A stretch of 34,349 bases of DNA from positions 1 through 34,349 of the IMG/VR virus record IMGVR_UViG_3300008110_001617; one strand, given 5' to 3'. Source of the DNA: a virus. Made by a program: the position numbers and the translations under genes. The notes below the pieces were generated by a model. It searched no databases. It saw only the letters and a list, made by a program, of their open reading frames with translations, and was not told the origin of the DNA. Below, piece after piece: positions 1-7,288 of the stretch (position 1 is the stretch's first letter; every line of letters starts with the position of its first letter).

Positions 1-948
1 GGTTGGGTTTTTTATAAGGGCAACAACAAAGTTTTGATCTGTTGTTGGAAGTGCAGCAAAGTTAGCTGGGACAATCACAGAGTCTTCTCGACCAGAAGCC
101 ATTCTTATGGCAACTATTGGGTAGTAACTTGTTCCAACAGATACAGCTGTATCACGGGATGCTGTCCATGAAGTTGATTGTTTTTGGTATCCACCATTAG
201 ATATAACTGAAATACAGATTTGCTTAAGAGTGCTACCTGAAGCAGTTAATCCAGTGTTTTCTATTTCGTATCTACATGGTAGGGATGCAGTAGTCATATA
301 AACACGATCAAGATGATTTGCGTGGTTAAACTGATGAACTGGAATAAAGTAACCGTCAATAGCAAAGCCCATGCGAACTGAGCCAACGCCTAACCATTCA
401 ATCTCTGTGAAAAGAATCTGAGATTTACTTAAATCTAAAACAATATCGCTTGGGCCATTACCATCAAGAGTATCTATATTCCACTGGGATTGAGGAATTC
501 GTGTTTCTACGATCTGACCTGTGGTGAAATCTCTTTTTACTAGATTGACAACTGTTCCATCAAGCTCTAAATAGAATCCGTTATGAATAGAAAAATATCC
601 TGCTCTTTGACGAAGATTTGCTTTTGCAGGGGCAAAGACAAAAGTTTGAAGAATCTGTAGAGATTTGCCTGGTTGATAAGAAAATACCTTTTTTGTCTCT
701 CTATAAAGCTTATCTCCAGATGCTGTCCCAATTGTGAGAGCTGCAGTACTTTGCTCTGGAATATGAGTTGCAGAAGCAGTACCAGAGGTTACATCGCTGA
801 AGTCTCCGTTTTGGCTATAGCGATGAGAAGCATCGAATAAAGTAAAGCCTTCTGAAACCTTGATACGCCCAAAAACATCTGTGCGAAAGCTGGCATAGCC
901 ATGCTGAGCTACATTGGGGATCTTGCCTTGAGCGTTGGTATTAGCCAT
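1..948 (-). CDS. Phage structural protein, C-terminus cut by window edge
   Basis: An open reading frame of 316 codons runs on the minus strand from an ATG at 948 to the left edge with no stop, so the gene continues outside the window. The N-terminus (MANTNAQGKIPNVAQHGYAS) and the following beta-rich, Thr/Ser/Gly-rich sequence resemble structural proteins of tailed phages in the tail or baseplate region. That is my recollection of the family, not a search. There is no signal peptide or obvious membrane segment. It lies downstream of the small genes at 961-1645 on the same strand, with a 12-base gap, so it is probably co-transcribed with them. The exact role (tail fibre, baseplate or decoration) cannot be told from this fragment. 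Confidence 0.75.
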   Translation of the reverse strand, partial: MANTNAQGKIPNVAQHGYASFRTDVFGRIKVSEGFTLFDASHRYSQNGDFSDVTSGTASATHIPEQSTAALTIGTASGDKLYRETKKVFSYQPGKSLQILQTFVFAPAKANLRQRAGYFSIHNGFYLELDGTVVNLVKRDFTTGQIVETRIPQSQWNIDTLDGNGPSDIVLDLSKSQILFTEIEWLGVGSVRMGFAIDGYFIPVHQFNHANHLDRVYMTTASLPCRYEIENTGLTASGSTLKQICISVISNGGYQKQSTSWTASRDTAVSVGTSYYPIVAIRMASGREDSVIVPANFAALPTTDQNFVVALIKNPT

Positions 949-960
949 AATGTAATAAGT

Positions 961-1236
961 TTACAGTGATTTTCTTTCGTGATTAACGCTAGATGGGCTC
1001 TGATGCTCACATGATCGAACATATTTAGACACATAATTAAGTATCTGCTGAGATGTCCATGTAGGGTCAAAGTGCATCTTTTCTATCTCAGATGCAAGCT
1101 CTTCAACCCATGCTTCATGACCCCAGCCAAACTTAGGCTCTAAGTACTTTGCGAATCTAGTGCTATCTGCTATACCCACTGGATTATCCTTTCTGTATTG
1201 ATTTAACATAACTTTAGCAAGTCTAGGACTCAGCAT
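961..1236 (-). CDS. Small hypothetical phage protein (91 aa)
   Basis: This 91-residue protein has no family I recognise. It is mixed charge, with a Trp-rich centre (FGWGHEAWVEEL) and no cysteine cluster or membrane segment. Its start overlaps the end of the upstream 140-residue gene by 14 bases, which suggests translational coupling within the minus-strand operon that leads to the structural protein at 1-948. The position between a small protein and a virion protein suggests a virion or assembly role, but nothing in the sequence proves it. Confidence 0.7.
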   Translation of the reverse strand: MLSPRLAKVMLNQYRKDNPVGIADSTRFAKYLEPKFGWGHEAWVEELASEIEKMHFDPTWTSQQILNYVSKYVRSCEHQSPSSVNHERKSL

Positions 1237-1645
1237 CTGTCTTCTCCAAATCTAGTGTTGCGTGTTCTACATCATTGTTTTCTGAAAATAGCTTGTAGGT
1301 CTTACCACCATTAGTTGAATAAGCATCGAAACTGCGAAGACTCTGCCATACACCTTCTTTAACCTCTTGCCATTCTTTAGGGTTGTTAGTTAGTGGGTAA
1401 AGATTTTCATATCTAAATAATCGAGCAAGAACTTCAGATGTATGAGCAGCGCTCTCTGGAGTGTGCTTAAGAGCAGAAAAGGCTTCAAGAACAGATATAT
1501 ACCAAACTATAATCTTTGGATCTTCTCCTATTAAATTTAGCTCTCCAATTCCATGAGCGGTAATTCCTGAAACGTTTTTAGGTAAAAGTCCTCCACTAGC
1601 TTTTTTAGGGTTAACTTTCTGCTTTTGTTTTCCCGATGTACTCAT
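1223..1645 (-). CDS. Conserved-looking phage protein (140 aa), function unknown
   Basis: The protein has a basic, disordered-looking N-terminus (first 20 residues rich in Lys, Gly and Ser) followed by a folded part. The later segment around residues 87-118 (NNPKEWQEV, then WQSLRSFDAYS and GGKTYKL) resembles a small-protein family I have seen in actinophage and other phage genomes without assigned function. The gene overlaps the C-terminus of the ABC-GNAT gene upstream by 35 bases and the next gene downstream by 14, so the three form one tightly coupled minus-strand unit. A virion-associated role is possible because a structural gene follows. Confidence 0.75.
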   Translation of the reverse strand: MSTSGKQKQKVNPKKASGGLLPKNVSGITAHGIGELNLIGEDPKIIVWYISVLEAFSALKHTPESAAHTSEVLARLFRYENLYPLTNNPKEWQEVKEGVWQSLRSFDAYSTNGGKTYKLFSENNDVEHATLDLEKTDAES

Positions 1646-2696
1646 GAGAATAACTCCACCTTCCTCTATTAAGATCCCACTTGGTTACTACGTTTACACC
1701 GTCTGTTCTTTTCATATGATTTTTGGAAGTTGGTTTCCAAAGCGGAGAATTGTCACGGTACTCTCCAAGACGCGGGTGAGCTGTTTTTGAGAAGAAACGC
1801 TTTCCATTATCAATGTAATGTTGAGCAACAGCTTCTGAAAGTTTAGGGCCAAAACCAAGTCCTTGGTAGTCAGGATGTATAACCAACCTGTGTTCTCTAA
1901 AAGCATTCTTGACTGTCCCTGATGGGTACGACATGATCGACTCAAAACCAACTAACTGTCCTTCCCAGAGAGCCAAGTAGCAGTGTGACGCTTTGTTGAG
2001 TGATTCGGAGAGATAGTGATGGTTAGCGAAGAACCTCCATATGGAAGACTTGGCTGGAAGTACTGTGAGAACGAGTTCAGGTCGTTGAAGATACCTTCCC
2101 GAGCTCCACTCGCCACGATCAGTATCAATTACCCAATCTGGTTCGAGGAACTCTAATACATCTCTGTGACAGGTGGCAATAGTTATATTCTTTATATCGT
2201 TTTTACGAATATACCTAGACATAGCATTGGAAGCTGCTTTAGCTACATTTCTATCTACTACAGAAGTAAATTCATCTATAACAGCATTGTCTTCAATACT
2301 ACGAGCAAGGTTTGCTCTAAACTTTTGTCCATTAGATAAACAATCAAATGGTTTTACCCAGTCTGGTACAGACATTAACCCTGCAGCTGATAGTAATTCA
2401 ACTGCCTCATCTGGTGTTGAAAAATGAGAAACAATTGCTTTCTTTGGATGCCATCCAATTGATTTTGCTTCTCCAAAAGATTTAAGCAAAGTTGATTTAC
2501 CAGTACCAGATGCTCCAACAATCACTCCGATGTTATATTCTTTTGGTAGGTCTACTGGTAGTTCATATGGATAAAAAGTAGATTTTCCATCAGTTGTATA
2601 GTCAAATGGACGGATCACTTCCCCAAGCATCTCGTCCATTTGAACTATAGACTCGAGAGGTTTCCTTGCCCTCTCAAGAGCTTTCCAATTTGTCAT
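1611..2696 (-). CDS. ABC-type ATPase fused to GNAT acetyltransferase (COG2401-like)
   Basis: The 361-residue protein joins two domains. The N-terminal part is an ABC ATPase: Walker A GASGTGKST at about 61-69, signature LSNGQ at 120-124, Walker B VIDEF at 139-143 and a switch histidine at 177. The C-terminal part from about residue 215 is a GNAT fold with the acetyl-CoA loop RLVIHPDYQGLGFG at 270-283. The same architecture is described as COG2401, an ABC ATPase fused to a predicted acetyltransferase, whose substrate I cannot name. There are no membrane segments, so this is not a transporter. I chose the ATG at 2696 over one at 2738 because a good -10 box (TATTCT) sits exactly 7 bases before it, which implies a leaderless transcript; the longer start adds an odd Trp/Pro-rich stretch that would be promoter DNA. 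Confidence 0.88.
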   Translation of the reverse strand: MTNWKALERARKPLESIVQMDEMLGEVIRPFDYTTDGKSTFYPYELPVDLPKEYNIGVIVGASGTGKSTLLKSFGEAKSIGWHPKKAIVSHFSTPDEAVELLSAAGLMSVPDWVKPFDCLSNGQKFRANLARSIEDNAVIDEFTSVVDRNVAKAASNAMSRYIRKNDIKNITIATCHRDVLEFLEPDWVIDTDRGEWSSGRYLQRPELVLTVLPAKSSIWRFFANHHYLSESLNKASHCYLALWEGQLVGFESIMSYPSGTVKNAFREHRLVIHPDYQGLGFGPKLSEAVAQHYIDNGKRFFSKTAHPRLGEYRDNSPLWKPTSKNHMKRTDGVNVVTKWDLNRGRWSYSHEYIGKTKAES

Positions 2697-2732
2697 GGGA
2701 TTAAGAATAGGCCAAAAAGGCCAAAAAGTCCA
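2697..2732 (-). promoter_or_regulatory. Candidate leaderless promoter for the ABC-GNAT gene
   Basis: On the minus strand TGGACT (2732-2727) and TATTCT (2709-2704) are separated by exactly 17 bases, and TATTCT is followed by 7 bases and then ATG. Transcription would start at or next to the start codon, as is common in actinobacteria. No ribosome binding site precedes this ATG. The spacer contains a TTTTTGGCC direct repeat. Confidence 0.45.
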
Positions 2733-2808
2733 GGTCATTTTCGCCTCGGCGTTTTGCCTGTATTATTGCTGCTTCTGTCCTATAAACTTATATAAACGAA
2801 GGAGAGCC

Positions 2809-3192
2809 ATGGCACTACACAACCATCTGCTTCTCAATGGGGCTGCCACTAAGCCTCCTGTAGATGAAGCAACCACGATTGAATGGATGAGGAAGCTTGT
2901 CGAAGATATCGATATGAAAATCATTCAAGGACCTTTTGCGTCATATGTGACAAAGGAAGGTAATAGAGGGCTTACAGCAGTTGTAATGATAGAAACTTCT
3001 CATATTGCCATGCATGTATGGGACGAGACAGATCCAGGTTTTATCCAGTTCGATCTCTATACCTGTTCAACCTTGCCTATCAGAAAAGTTGTCGACAATC
3101 TTGTGGAGACATTTGGATTGGTTGAATATCGCTACAAAGTATTAGAACGTAGCGAAGGGTTTAAAATAGTAGTTGAGGAGGAAGTAAAATGA
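2809..3192 (+). CDS. speD: S-adenosylmethionine decarboxylase proenzyme
   Basis: The 127-residue product matches the short prokaryotic AdoMet decarboxylase, a self-cleaving enzyme that makes decarboxylated AdoMet for spermidine synthesis. The processing site ETSHIAMHVW places the pyruvoyl-forming serine at 64, the processing histidine at 69 and the catalytic cysteine at 86 (YTCS), essentially at the positions known for the Thermotoga enzyme (Ser63, His68, Cys83). Length is normal. I start at 2809 because AAGGAG lies just upstream; an upstream in-frame start would read into the promoter of the divergent gene. It is a plus-strand island inside a minus-strand region and overlaps the next gene by ATGA. 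Phages are known to carry speD; here it could alter host polyamines or neutralise packaged DNA, which is inference. Confidence 0.9.
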   Translation: MALHNHLLLNGAATKPPVDEATTIEWMRKLVEDIDMKIIQGPFASYVTKEGNRGLTAVVMIETSHIAMHVWDETDPGFIQFDLYTCSTLPIRKVVDNLVETFGLVEYRYKVLERSEGFKIVVEEEVK

Positions 3193-3440
3193 AATGCAGT
3201 TTTTGTACCTACGATCATCAGCCGACTAATCCAAATTTACTAAAAGCTCACGCTGAGTTGGAGCTTCTTGAAGGAAAAACTAATGGAAAAGTTCCTCAAG
3301 TAGTATTTCGTGACGGAGATTTTCTTATTGTAGAAGAACCTTTGGAAGGCGAACAAACTTACTTTTTTAATATCTTAGATGTTATTACAAAAGAAGAAGA
3401 GGTTTTTGCTGAACCTATTCCTGAACCTGAAGAAGAATAA
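3189..3440 (+). CDS. Small acidic protein with N-terminal CxxC (83 aa)
   Basis: This gene starts inside the speD stop codon (ATGA overlap) behind a GGAGG-like site, so it is very likely translated by coupling to speD. The product begins MKCSFCTYDHQP, with one CxxC pair and nearby histidine that could hold a metal, and ends in a strongly acidic tail rich in Glu and Pro. I do not recognise the family. It ends where a minus-strand gene ends (convergent at 3440/3441, no spacer). Confidence 0.75.
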   Translation: MKCSFCTYDHQPTNPNLLKAHAELELLEGKTNGKVPQVVFRDGDFLIVEEPLEGEQTYFFNILDVITKEEEVFAEPIPEPEEE

Positions 3441-3653
3441 CTAATCTTCTAAAAAGTCCTGTTCGTCATAAATATCGTATGCCTTCTCTAAGAGGGCTTC
3501 TTCGTGTTGGATAAAATGATGACGACAGAAAAACAATTCTCCAAAAGGAAACTTAACTAAATATACAGCTTTCTGTATACAAGAGTCGCAGCGGTCAGAA
3601 GGACCTATTGCTTTTACAGGATCAAGAGTCGAAGCCGACGCCGTAGATTCCAC
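3441..3653 (-). CDS. DUF7455-like zinc-ribbon protein
   Basis: The 70-residue protein has the pattern SDRCDSC, then GELFFCRHHFIQHE, and ends acidic (DIYDEQDFLED). This matches a small actinobacterial family annotated as DUF7455 (CDxC, FCxHH, terminal acidic tail), a probable zinc ribbon without known function. The start is a GTG at 3653 behind AAGGAA, inside the coding end of the upstream DUF3039-like gene. The family is largely restricted to Actinobacteria and their phages as far as I know, so it helps place the host. Confidence 0.8.
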   Translation of the reverse strand: MESTASASTLDPVKAIGPSDRCDSCIQKAVYLVKFPFGELFFCRHHFIQHEEALLEKAYDIYDEQDFLED

Positions 3654-3816
3654 GATACATTTCCTTACATACAGGACATAGCTCTAGCTCAACGTCGGAA
3701 GTCACTGGAGCCCAATCTTCACCACAAAAGCTTTTAGCTGGTTCAGATGTTTCATATGCCACTTTTAGGGCATCAGCAGGGCAGATGTGAGCGTATCTGA
3801 TGGTATTCTCGGTCAT
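3622..3816 (-). CDS. DUF3039-like protein, divergent copy (64 aa)
   Basis: This short protein shares its plan with the gene upstream at 3851-4078: an RYAH segment near the N-terminus, then SFCGEDWAPV and a CPVCKEMY motif near the C-terminus. That is the pattern of actinobacterial DUF3039 (RFAHYV, ALCGKxWVP, CPxCKE), so the two are probably an old tandem duplication, this one more diverged and shorter at the N-terminus. Three cysteines plus the histidine could bind zinc. It overlaps the DUF7455-like gene by 32 bases. Function is unknown. Confidence 0.8.
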   Translation of the reverse strand: MTENTIRYAHICPADALKVAYETSEPAKSFCGEDWAPVTSDVELELCPVCKEMYRGIYGVGFDS

Positions 3817-3850
3817 AGGTATAGTTTACTCCCTTACTAGGTATAGTGAT

Positions 3851-4078
3851 TTAAGTAAAGAGTGCATCAAACATTTCCTTACATTCTGGACAGACAGGGT
3901 ACTTCTCTGGATCACGAGAGGGGACCCAGAGTTTCCCACAAAGAGCTTTTACAGGAGTTCCTTCTATATAAGCTCTTGCTGCATCTTCTTTTGAAACATA
4001 GTGAGCGAAACGGTCATGATCTCCGTCTCCTGTACTAAGTCTGGTATCGAGGTCCAGATCGTAGGCTGCTTCGCTCAT
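3851..4078 (-). CDS. DUF3039 family protein (75 aa)
   Basis: The sequence HDRFAHYVSKEDAARAY, then PVKALCGKLWVPSRDP and YPVCPECKEMFD is a clear match to DUF3039, a small protein of unknown function that is common in Actinobacteria. The cysteines (ALCG and CPEC) and the conserved histidine probably form a metal site. It follows the propeller protein gene by 9 bases and precedes the divergent paralogue by 34 bases on the same strand. Its presence is one of the best hints that the host is an actinobacterium. Confidence 0.88.
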   Translation of the reverse strand: MSEAAYDLDLDTRLSTGDGDHDRFAHYVSKEDAARAYIEGTPVKALCGKLWVPSRDPEKYPVCPECKEMFDALFT

Positions 4079-4087
4079 GTATAAATT

Positions 4088-5023
4088 CTAAGCCTTTATT
4101 GGATGTAGTGATTTAAGAACTGTTTCTTTTGGCAATACAGCTATATGGGAAGAAACATCTTTAGAGCCATAACTGATTAAAAAATCACTTCCTTGCTCAG
4201 ATAAGCCAGCAGCAAACTCGACACCCATTCTCTCAAAAATAAAGCCTTTAGATATCTTTTGTATCATTCCTTTTTGATCGTATTGTGCAAAATAGTGAAC
4301 ATAAAAACGCATATTGTGATTCATAATTACCCTAGTCCACATACGATGTACAACTGCTAAATATGTCCCATCTTTTAATAAATGAAGATTAGAACTTCCA
4401 CGAAGTCCAGCTATATGATCGCTGTCATTCATGTATGTAGTTAAAACATTGTCTTTTATAACTGCATTGGTTCCATAGACAAAATCAAAGTTGGGATTCT
4501 TTTCGTATGGGAGCATCCAGTTTTTCTCTGGTCTAACTCCGTCTATTCCTGGAAATTTCTCGAAAGATTCGATTGCTGTCAAATCTTTATTTAATCTACA
4601 TATTGACATTCGAGCTATCTCTGTATGACCTTTTTCCATAGTAACAGCTGTAAAATGCCAAGCACCGTCGCGGTAGAAAAGCTTTGGATCCTCTAATCCT
4701 CTACGAAGCTCTCCTTCTGGGGAAATCTTTTTTACATCAAGTAATCGAGGGTTAGTTAATTTATAAGTATTTTCATCCAACTCTGATATATAAATTTTAC
4801 TTTTAATAATTCCTTCAACCACTACTTTATATTGACCTTGCTCTGTAATAACATAATTCCCAGAGCGGAACATTCCTACATAACCTGTAGTGGAATGGTA
4901 CCCAATAGAAAGGTTTGTAGCAGACCATTCTTTTATTTTTGGATCTGCTAATCGTCTAACATTATGAATAACTCCACCAAGTTGATTTATTGTTGGATAA
5001 GATCTTTCAAGTTTAGTCGACAT
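4088..5023 (-). CDS. GH130/GH43-like five-bladed beta-propeller protein
   Basis: The 311-residue protein has motifs typical of five-bladed propeller glycosidases and phosphorylases: GLEDPKLFYRDGAWHF near 109-124, EKNWMLPY near 165, GLRGSSNLHLL near 207-217, a blade with YVHYFAQYD, and EFAAGLSEQGSDFLISYGSKD near 271-289. This pattern recalls GH130-type mannoside phosphorylases and relatives, so it probably acts on a sugar linkage, or binds sugar without catalysis. No signal peptide is seen, so it should be cytoplasmic. It overlaps the methyltransferase gene by 11 bases. A glycosyltransferase lies at 10123. The substrate is not predictable. Confidence 0.7.
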   Translation of the reverse strand: MSTKLERSYPTINQLGGVIHNVRRLADPKIKEWSATNLSIGYHSTTGYVGMFRSGNYVITEQGQYKVVVEGIIKSKIYISELDENTYKLTNPRLLDVKKISPEGELRRGLEDPKLFYRDGAWHFTAVTMEKGHTEIARMSICRLNKDLTAIESFEKFPGIDGVRPEKNWMLPYEKNPNFDFVYGTNAVIKDNVLTTYMNDSDHIAGLRGSSNLHLLKDGTYLAVVHRMWTRVIMNHNMRFYVHYFAQYDQKGMIQKISKGFIFERMGVEFAAGLSEQGSDFLISYGSKDVSSHIAVLPKETVLKSLHPIKA

Positions 5024-5801
5024 AAATTTCCTTTGGATATCTATCTAAAACACCGCTAGTTTTTTTAACTGATGCAATTAAATTATCTCCATAGTTTTTC
5101 TGTCTAAAACCTAATTGCTCTAGCATAAGAGGCAGTGAAACGATTGGATCTTCGAAGCAATCTTCTGTCCAAATTGATCCTTTAAAACCTGCAGCTGTCA
5201 AAATAGCTGTTAGGGAATGAATACTGTATTCGTAGTTATGTCTATATAAAGAGCCGTCATGTCGATATTGCATGTAAAAATATGGCTCATACCCATGGAG
5301 AAGTTTATGCATTGATTGAGTGCTTACAGCGTTAGGTGTTGTAACAATAAGCGTTCCATTATCTTTAAGAATTCTATTGACCTCTGAAAGCATTGCCATT
5401 GGATCTCGCTCCATATGTTCTAATACTTCACAGAGGAGGATTGTGTCAAAAGTGTTGTCTGGAAAAGGTAAAGGCTGATCCTCGATATTAACTCTTACAA
5501 CATTTACATCTGTTGATTTATCATTAAGAGAGCAAGTCATCATATCTACTGAAGGAAGATCTAGATTAAAATCAGTAACGGTTAAATTTACATCTACATC
5601 GAGCTCTCTTAAAGCCAAAGGAATAAGTTGAGATGTTCCTATTTCTAATAGGTTTCCTTTAGGGTTAGCTTCTAAAAGAACTTCTAAAGTTCTTGCCATT
5701 CTACGCTTATGGTTCTGATGGTAAGAATCTTCTCTAGAAATAAGAGAATCTAATACAGAAACAATCTCTGGTTTAATATTTTTATATGGTTGTTTTATCA
5801 T
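5013..5801 (-). CDS. Class I SAM-dependent methyltransferase
   Basis: The product (262 residues from the ATG at 5801) has the Rossmann methyltransferase signature: motif I NLLEIGTS at about 50-57, an acidic strand end TDFNLD near 76-81, and the post-motif segment DTILLCEVLEHM at 119-130 followed by LKDNGTLIVTTPN. This is the Methyltransf_11 type found in sugar and small-molecule methylation; the DNA-methylase motifs DPPY or PCQ are absent. It sits between the propeller protein and a 70-residue unknown, overlapping both, so it probably works in the same carbohydrate-related pathway. A TTG four codons upstream is an alternative start. Confidence 0.85.
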   Translation of the reverse strand: MIKQPYKNIKPEIVSVLDSLISREDSYHQNHKRRMARTLEVLLEANPKGNLLEIGTSQLIPLALRELDVDVNLTVTDFNLDLPSVDMMTCSLNDKSTDVNVVRVNIEDQPLPFPDNTFDTILLCEVLEHMERDPMAMLSEVNRILKDNGTLIVTTPNAVSTQSMHKLLHGYEPYFYMQYRHDGSLYRHNYEYSIHSLTAILTAAGFKGSIWTEDCFEDPIVSLPLMLEQLGFRQKNYGDNLIASVKKTSGVLDRYPKEIYVD

Positions 5802-5994
5802 CTTCGTCTTCAATGATCATTTCGTAGTAGGTTGCATATGGTTCTGCCCAGCCTATTAACTTACTGCCAAACATTGTAATTACATCTGCACAGAAAACGA
5901 TAAAACGATTAGAGGATCCTTGAACTCTGCGCCATGTAGTTCCTAGATCATCTACCTCTTCGCTAATAATTATTTCTTTACGCTTCTTCGTCAT
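5782..5994 (-). CDS. Small hypothetical protein (70 aa)
   Basis: A 70-residue protein with a basic N-terminus (MTKKRKEI), a central patch FIVFCADVITMFG that is moderately hydrophobic, and an acidic C-terminus. I do not recognise it. It overlaps the dCMP deaminase gene upstream by 17 bases and the methyltransferase downstream by 20, which is strong support that it is real and translated as part of the operon. Confidence 0.65.
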   Translation of the reverse strand: MTKKRKEIIISEEVDDLGTTWRRVQGSSNRFIVFCADVITMFGSKLIGWAEPYATYYEMIIEDEDDKTTI

Positions 5995-6373
5995 ATGTAA
6001 TCATCCTTTCAATTCCTGCTGAGGCTATCAGTTTGGCGCAGCCAGGACAAGGATTTCCAGTAATATAAATTGTTGCACCTTTGAGTTCATCCCAAGAAGC
6101 TCTTATTATTGCATTTGCCTCTGCATGAGTTGCCCAGCAAAGGTCGTAATCACCTTTAGAATGTTCTGCGTTTTGATCTAAAGCTCTAGGGCATTCCCCT
6201 GTTGCACCACATGATCGAGAATCACCAGGTGGAGTTCCATTGTACCCAGTTGAAACTATTTTATGGTCTTTAACTATTACAGCTCCATGTTGAGCTCTTA
6301 CACAGTCGCCTCTTGCTGCAACAGCAAAAGCTATTTGCATATAGTAAAGATCCCAGTCTGGTCTTTGAATCAT
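5978..6373 (-). CDS. Deoxycytidylate (dCMP) deaminase
   Basis: The 131-residue enzyme belongs to the cytidine/deoxycytidylate deaminase family, which converts dCMP to dUMP and so feeds thymidylate synthesis. The zinc site is visible: HAEANAI with His83 and catalytic Glu85, and NPCPGC with Cys109 and Cys112. The preceding GYNGTPPGDSRSC segment is typical of dCMP deaminases. Length is normal for the phage and bacterial enzymes. It is the first gene of a minus-strand unit that follows a strong terminator at 6408-6439. With the ribonucleotide reductase at 7281-9191 it forms the nucleotide-supply part of the window. Confidence 0.93.
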   Translation of the reverse strand: MIQRPDWDLYYMQIAFAVAARGDCVRAQHGAVIVKDHKIVSTGYNGTPPGDSRSCGATGECPRALDQNAEHSKGDYDLCWATHAEANAIIRASWDELKGATIYITGNPCPGCAKLIASAGIERMITYDEEA

Positions 6374-6407
6374 TGTGTCACCCTATCAAATAATATAAAA
6401 AATTAAA

Positions 6408-6439
6408 GAAGCAGGAGCAATATTTCATGCTCCTGCTTC
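6408..6439 (-). terminator. Intrinsic terminator of the WhiB/NrdJ operon
   Basis: A perfect 12-bp stem (GAAGCAGGAGCA at 6408-6419 with its complement at 6428-6439) encloses an 8-base loop. On the minus strand it is followed by a T-rich tract (CTTTAATTTTTTATATT). It lies 33 bases past the stop of the gene at 6472-6774 and separates that operon from the dCMP deaminase operon. Confidence 0.85.
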
Positions 6440-6471
6440 CACCAAAGGTAGCGAGCCTAGGTAGTTAAATT

Positions 6472-6774
6472 CTACTTTGCTTTCTTCTTGGCTACTGCCT
6501 TCTTTTTTACTGAAGCCTTAGCCTTTGGTTTAGCCTTAGCTTTTGGTTTAGCTTTGGCTGAAGTTGTTTTCTTTTTTGCTGCTGCCTTTTTTACTGGCTT
6601 AGCAACTTTTCTTTCGAATGGAGTGTTTTCAAGAATTGTTCCATCTCCATCACGATCAATCGCTCTTTTGACAAGCTTTTCGATTTCTTTGTTTTGTTGA
6701 TCTTCTTTAATTGCGTAGTAAGCAATCGCAACTGCAATAGCTCCAACAATAAGAATAATCAGATATGCGTCCAT
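6472..6774 (-). CDS. Membrane-anchored protein with Lys/Ala/Pro-rich tail
   Basis: Residues 3-22 form one hydrophobic segment (LIILIVGAIAVAIAYYAIK), followed by a charged linker with DRDGDGTILE at about 41-50, which looks like a calcium-loop-type DxDxDG motif, and then a tail from about 60 to 100 made of Lys-Ala-Pro-Lys repeats like those of histone H1 or HupB-type proteins. The likely topology puts the basic tail in the cytoplasm, where it could bind DNA or another acidic partner at the membrane. It is the last gene of its operon, before the terminator. The repeat-rich tail is low complexity, so similarity searches would be misleading. Function is unknown. Confidence 0.75.
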   Translation of the reverse strand: MDAYLIILIVGAIAVAIAYYAIKEDQQNKEIEKLVKRAIDRDGDGTILENTPFERKVAKPVKKAAAKKKTTSAKAKPKAKAKPKAKASVKKKAVAKKKAK

Positions 6775-6810
6775 GTGTAGTCCTTTTCTCGAGATATGAA
6801 CTAGGTAATC

Positions 6811-6993
6811 CTACCTCTTACCAGCCCATCCTGAGCCTCTGAATATCACTGATGTCTTACCAAAAAATTTTCTAGCTTCATTGTTGCAGATAGGACAAGA
6901 CGCCGTCTTAGGTGCCTCTCCAAAAGAAAATTTAAGCTCTACTAACTTATTACATGTATCGCATTTATACTCATAAGTTATCAAATCGGACAC
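6811..6993 (-). CDS. FmdB-like zinc-ribbon protein
   Basis: The 60-residue protein matches the FmdB / CxxC_CxxC_SSSS family: YEYKCDTCNKLVEL at 8-21, CPICNNEARKFFG at 33-45 and the C-terminal FRGSGWAGKR that is characteristic of the family. The four cysteines should bind one zinc. The family is named after a putative regulator of formamidase expression, but the biochemical role is not established. It starts inside the WhiB gene (23-base overlap). Confidence 0.88.
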   Translation of the reverse strand: MSDLITYEYKCDTCNKLVELKFSFGEAPKTASCPICNNEARKFFGKTSVIFRGSGWAGKR

Positions 6994-7288
6994 CTCTCTT
7001 TCGGAGAATTATATGACGTTGTTCCTCGGTCATCCCGCCCCACACGCCATACATTTCTGGAACACTAAGAGCGTGCTCTAAACATTGGTTTTTTACGGGA
7101 CAGGTATTACAAAGAGAAACGGCTTTACGCTCTTTTTCTTTCTTTGAAAAACCACGTTCATTGTATTCTAGAAAGAAAGACTCTGGGTCTACATTTCTAC
7201 ATGCGCCATCGAACTGCCACTCCCAGAGGTCGTAAACAGGATCTAATCTTCGATTTACATCGAATCTTGGGTTTTTATAATTAGACAT
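6971..7288 (-). CDS. whiB: WhiB-family iron-sulfur transcription factor
   Basis: The 105-residue protein has the WhiB cluster ligands Cys30 (GAC), Cys60, Cys63 and Cys69 (LCNTCPVKNQC) and the GVWGG turn at 81-85 followed by a basic C-terminal segment. WhiB proteins carry a 4Fe-4S cluster and bind region 4 of the main sigma factor; phage copies are known to interfere with host WhiB regulation, for example in the mycobacteriophage TM4. WhiB is confined to Actinobacteria and their phages, so this is strong host evidence. The ATG at 7288 is the best start, overlapping the NrdJ stop; a TTG three codons upstream is possible. Confidence 0.95.
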   Translation of the reverse strand: MSNYKNPRFDVNRRLDPVYDLWEWQFDGACRNVDPESFFLEYNERGFSKKEKERKAVSLCNTCPVKNQCLEHALSVPEMYGVWGGMTEEQRHIILRKRGVRFDNL

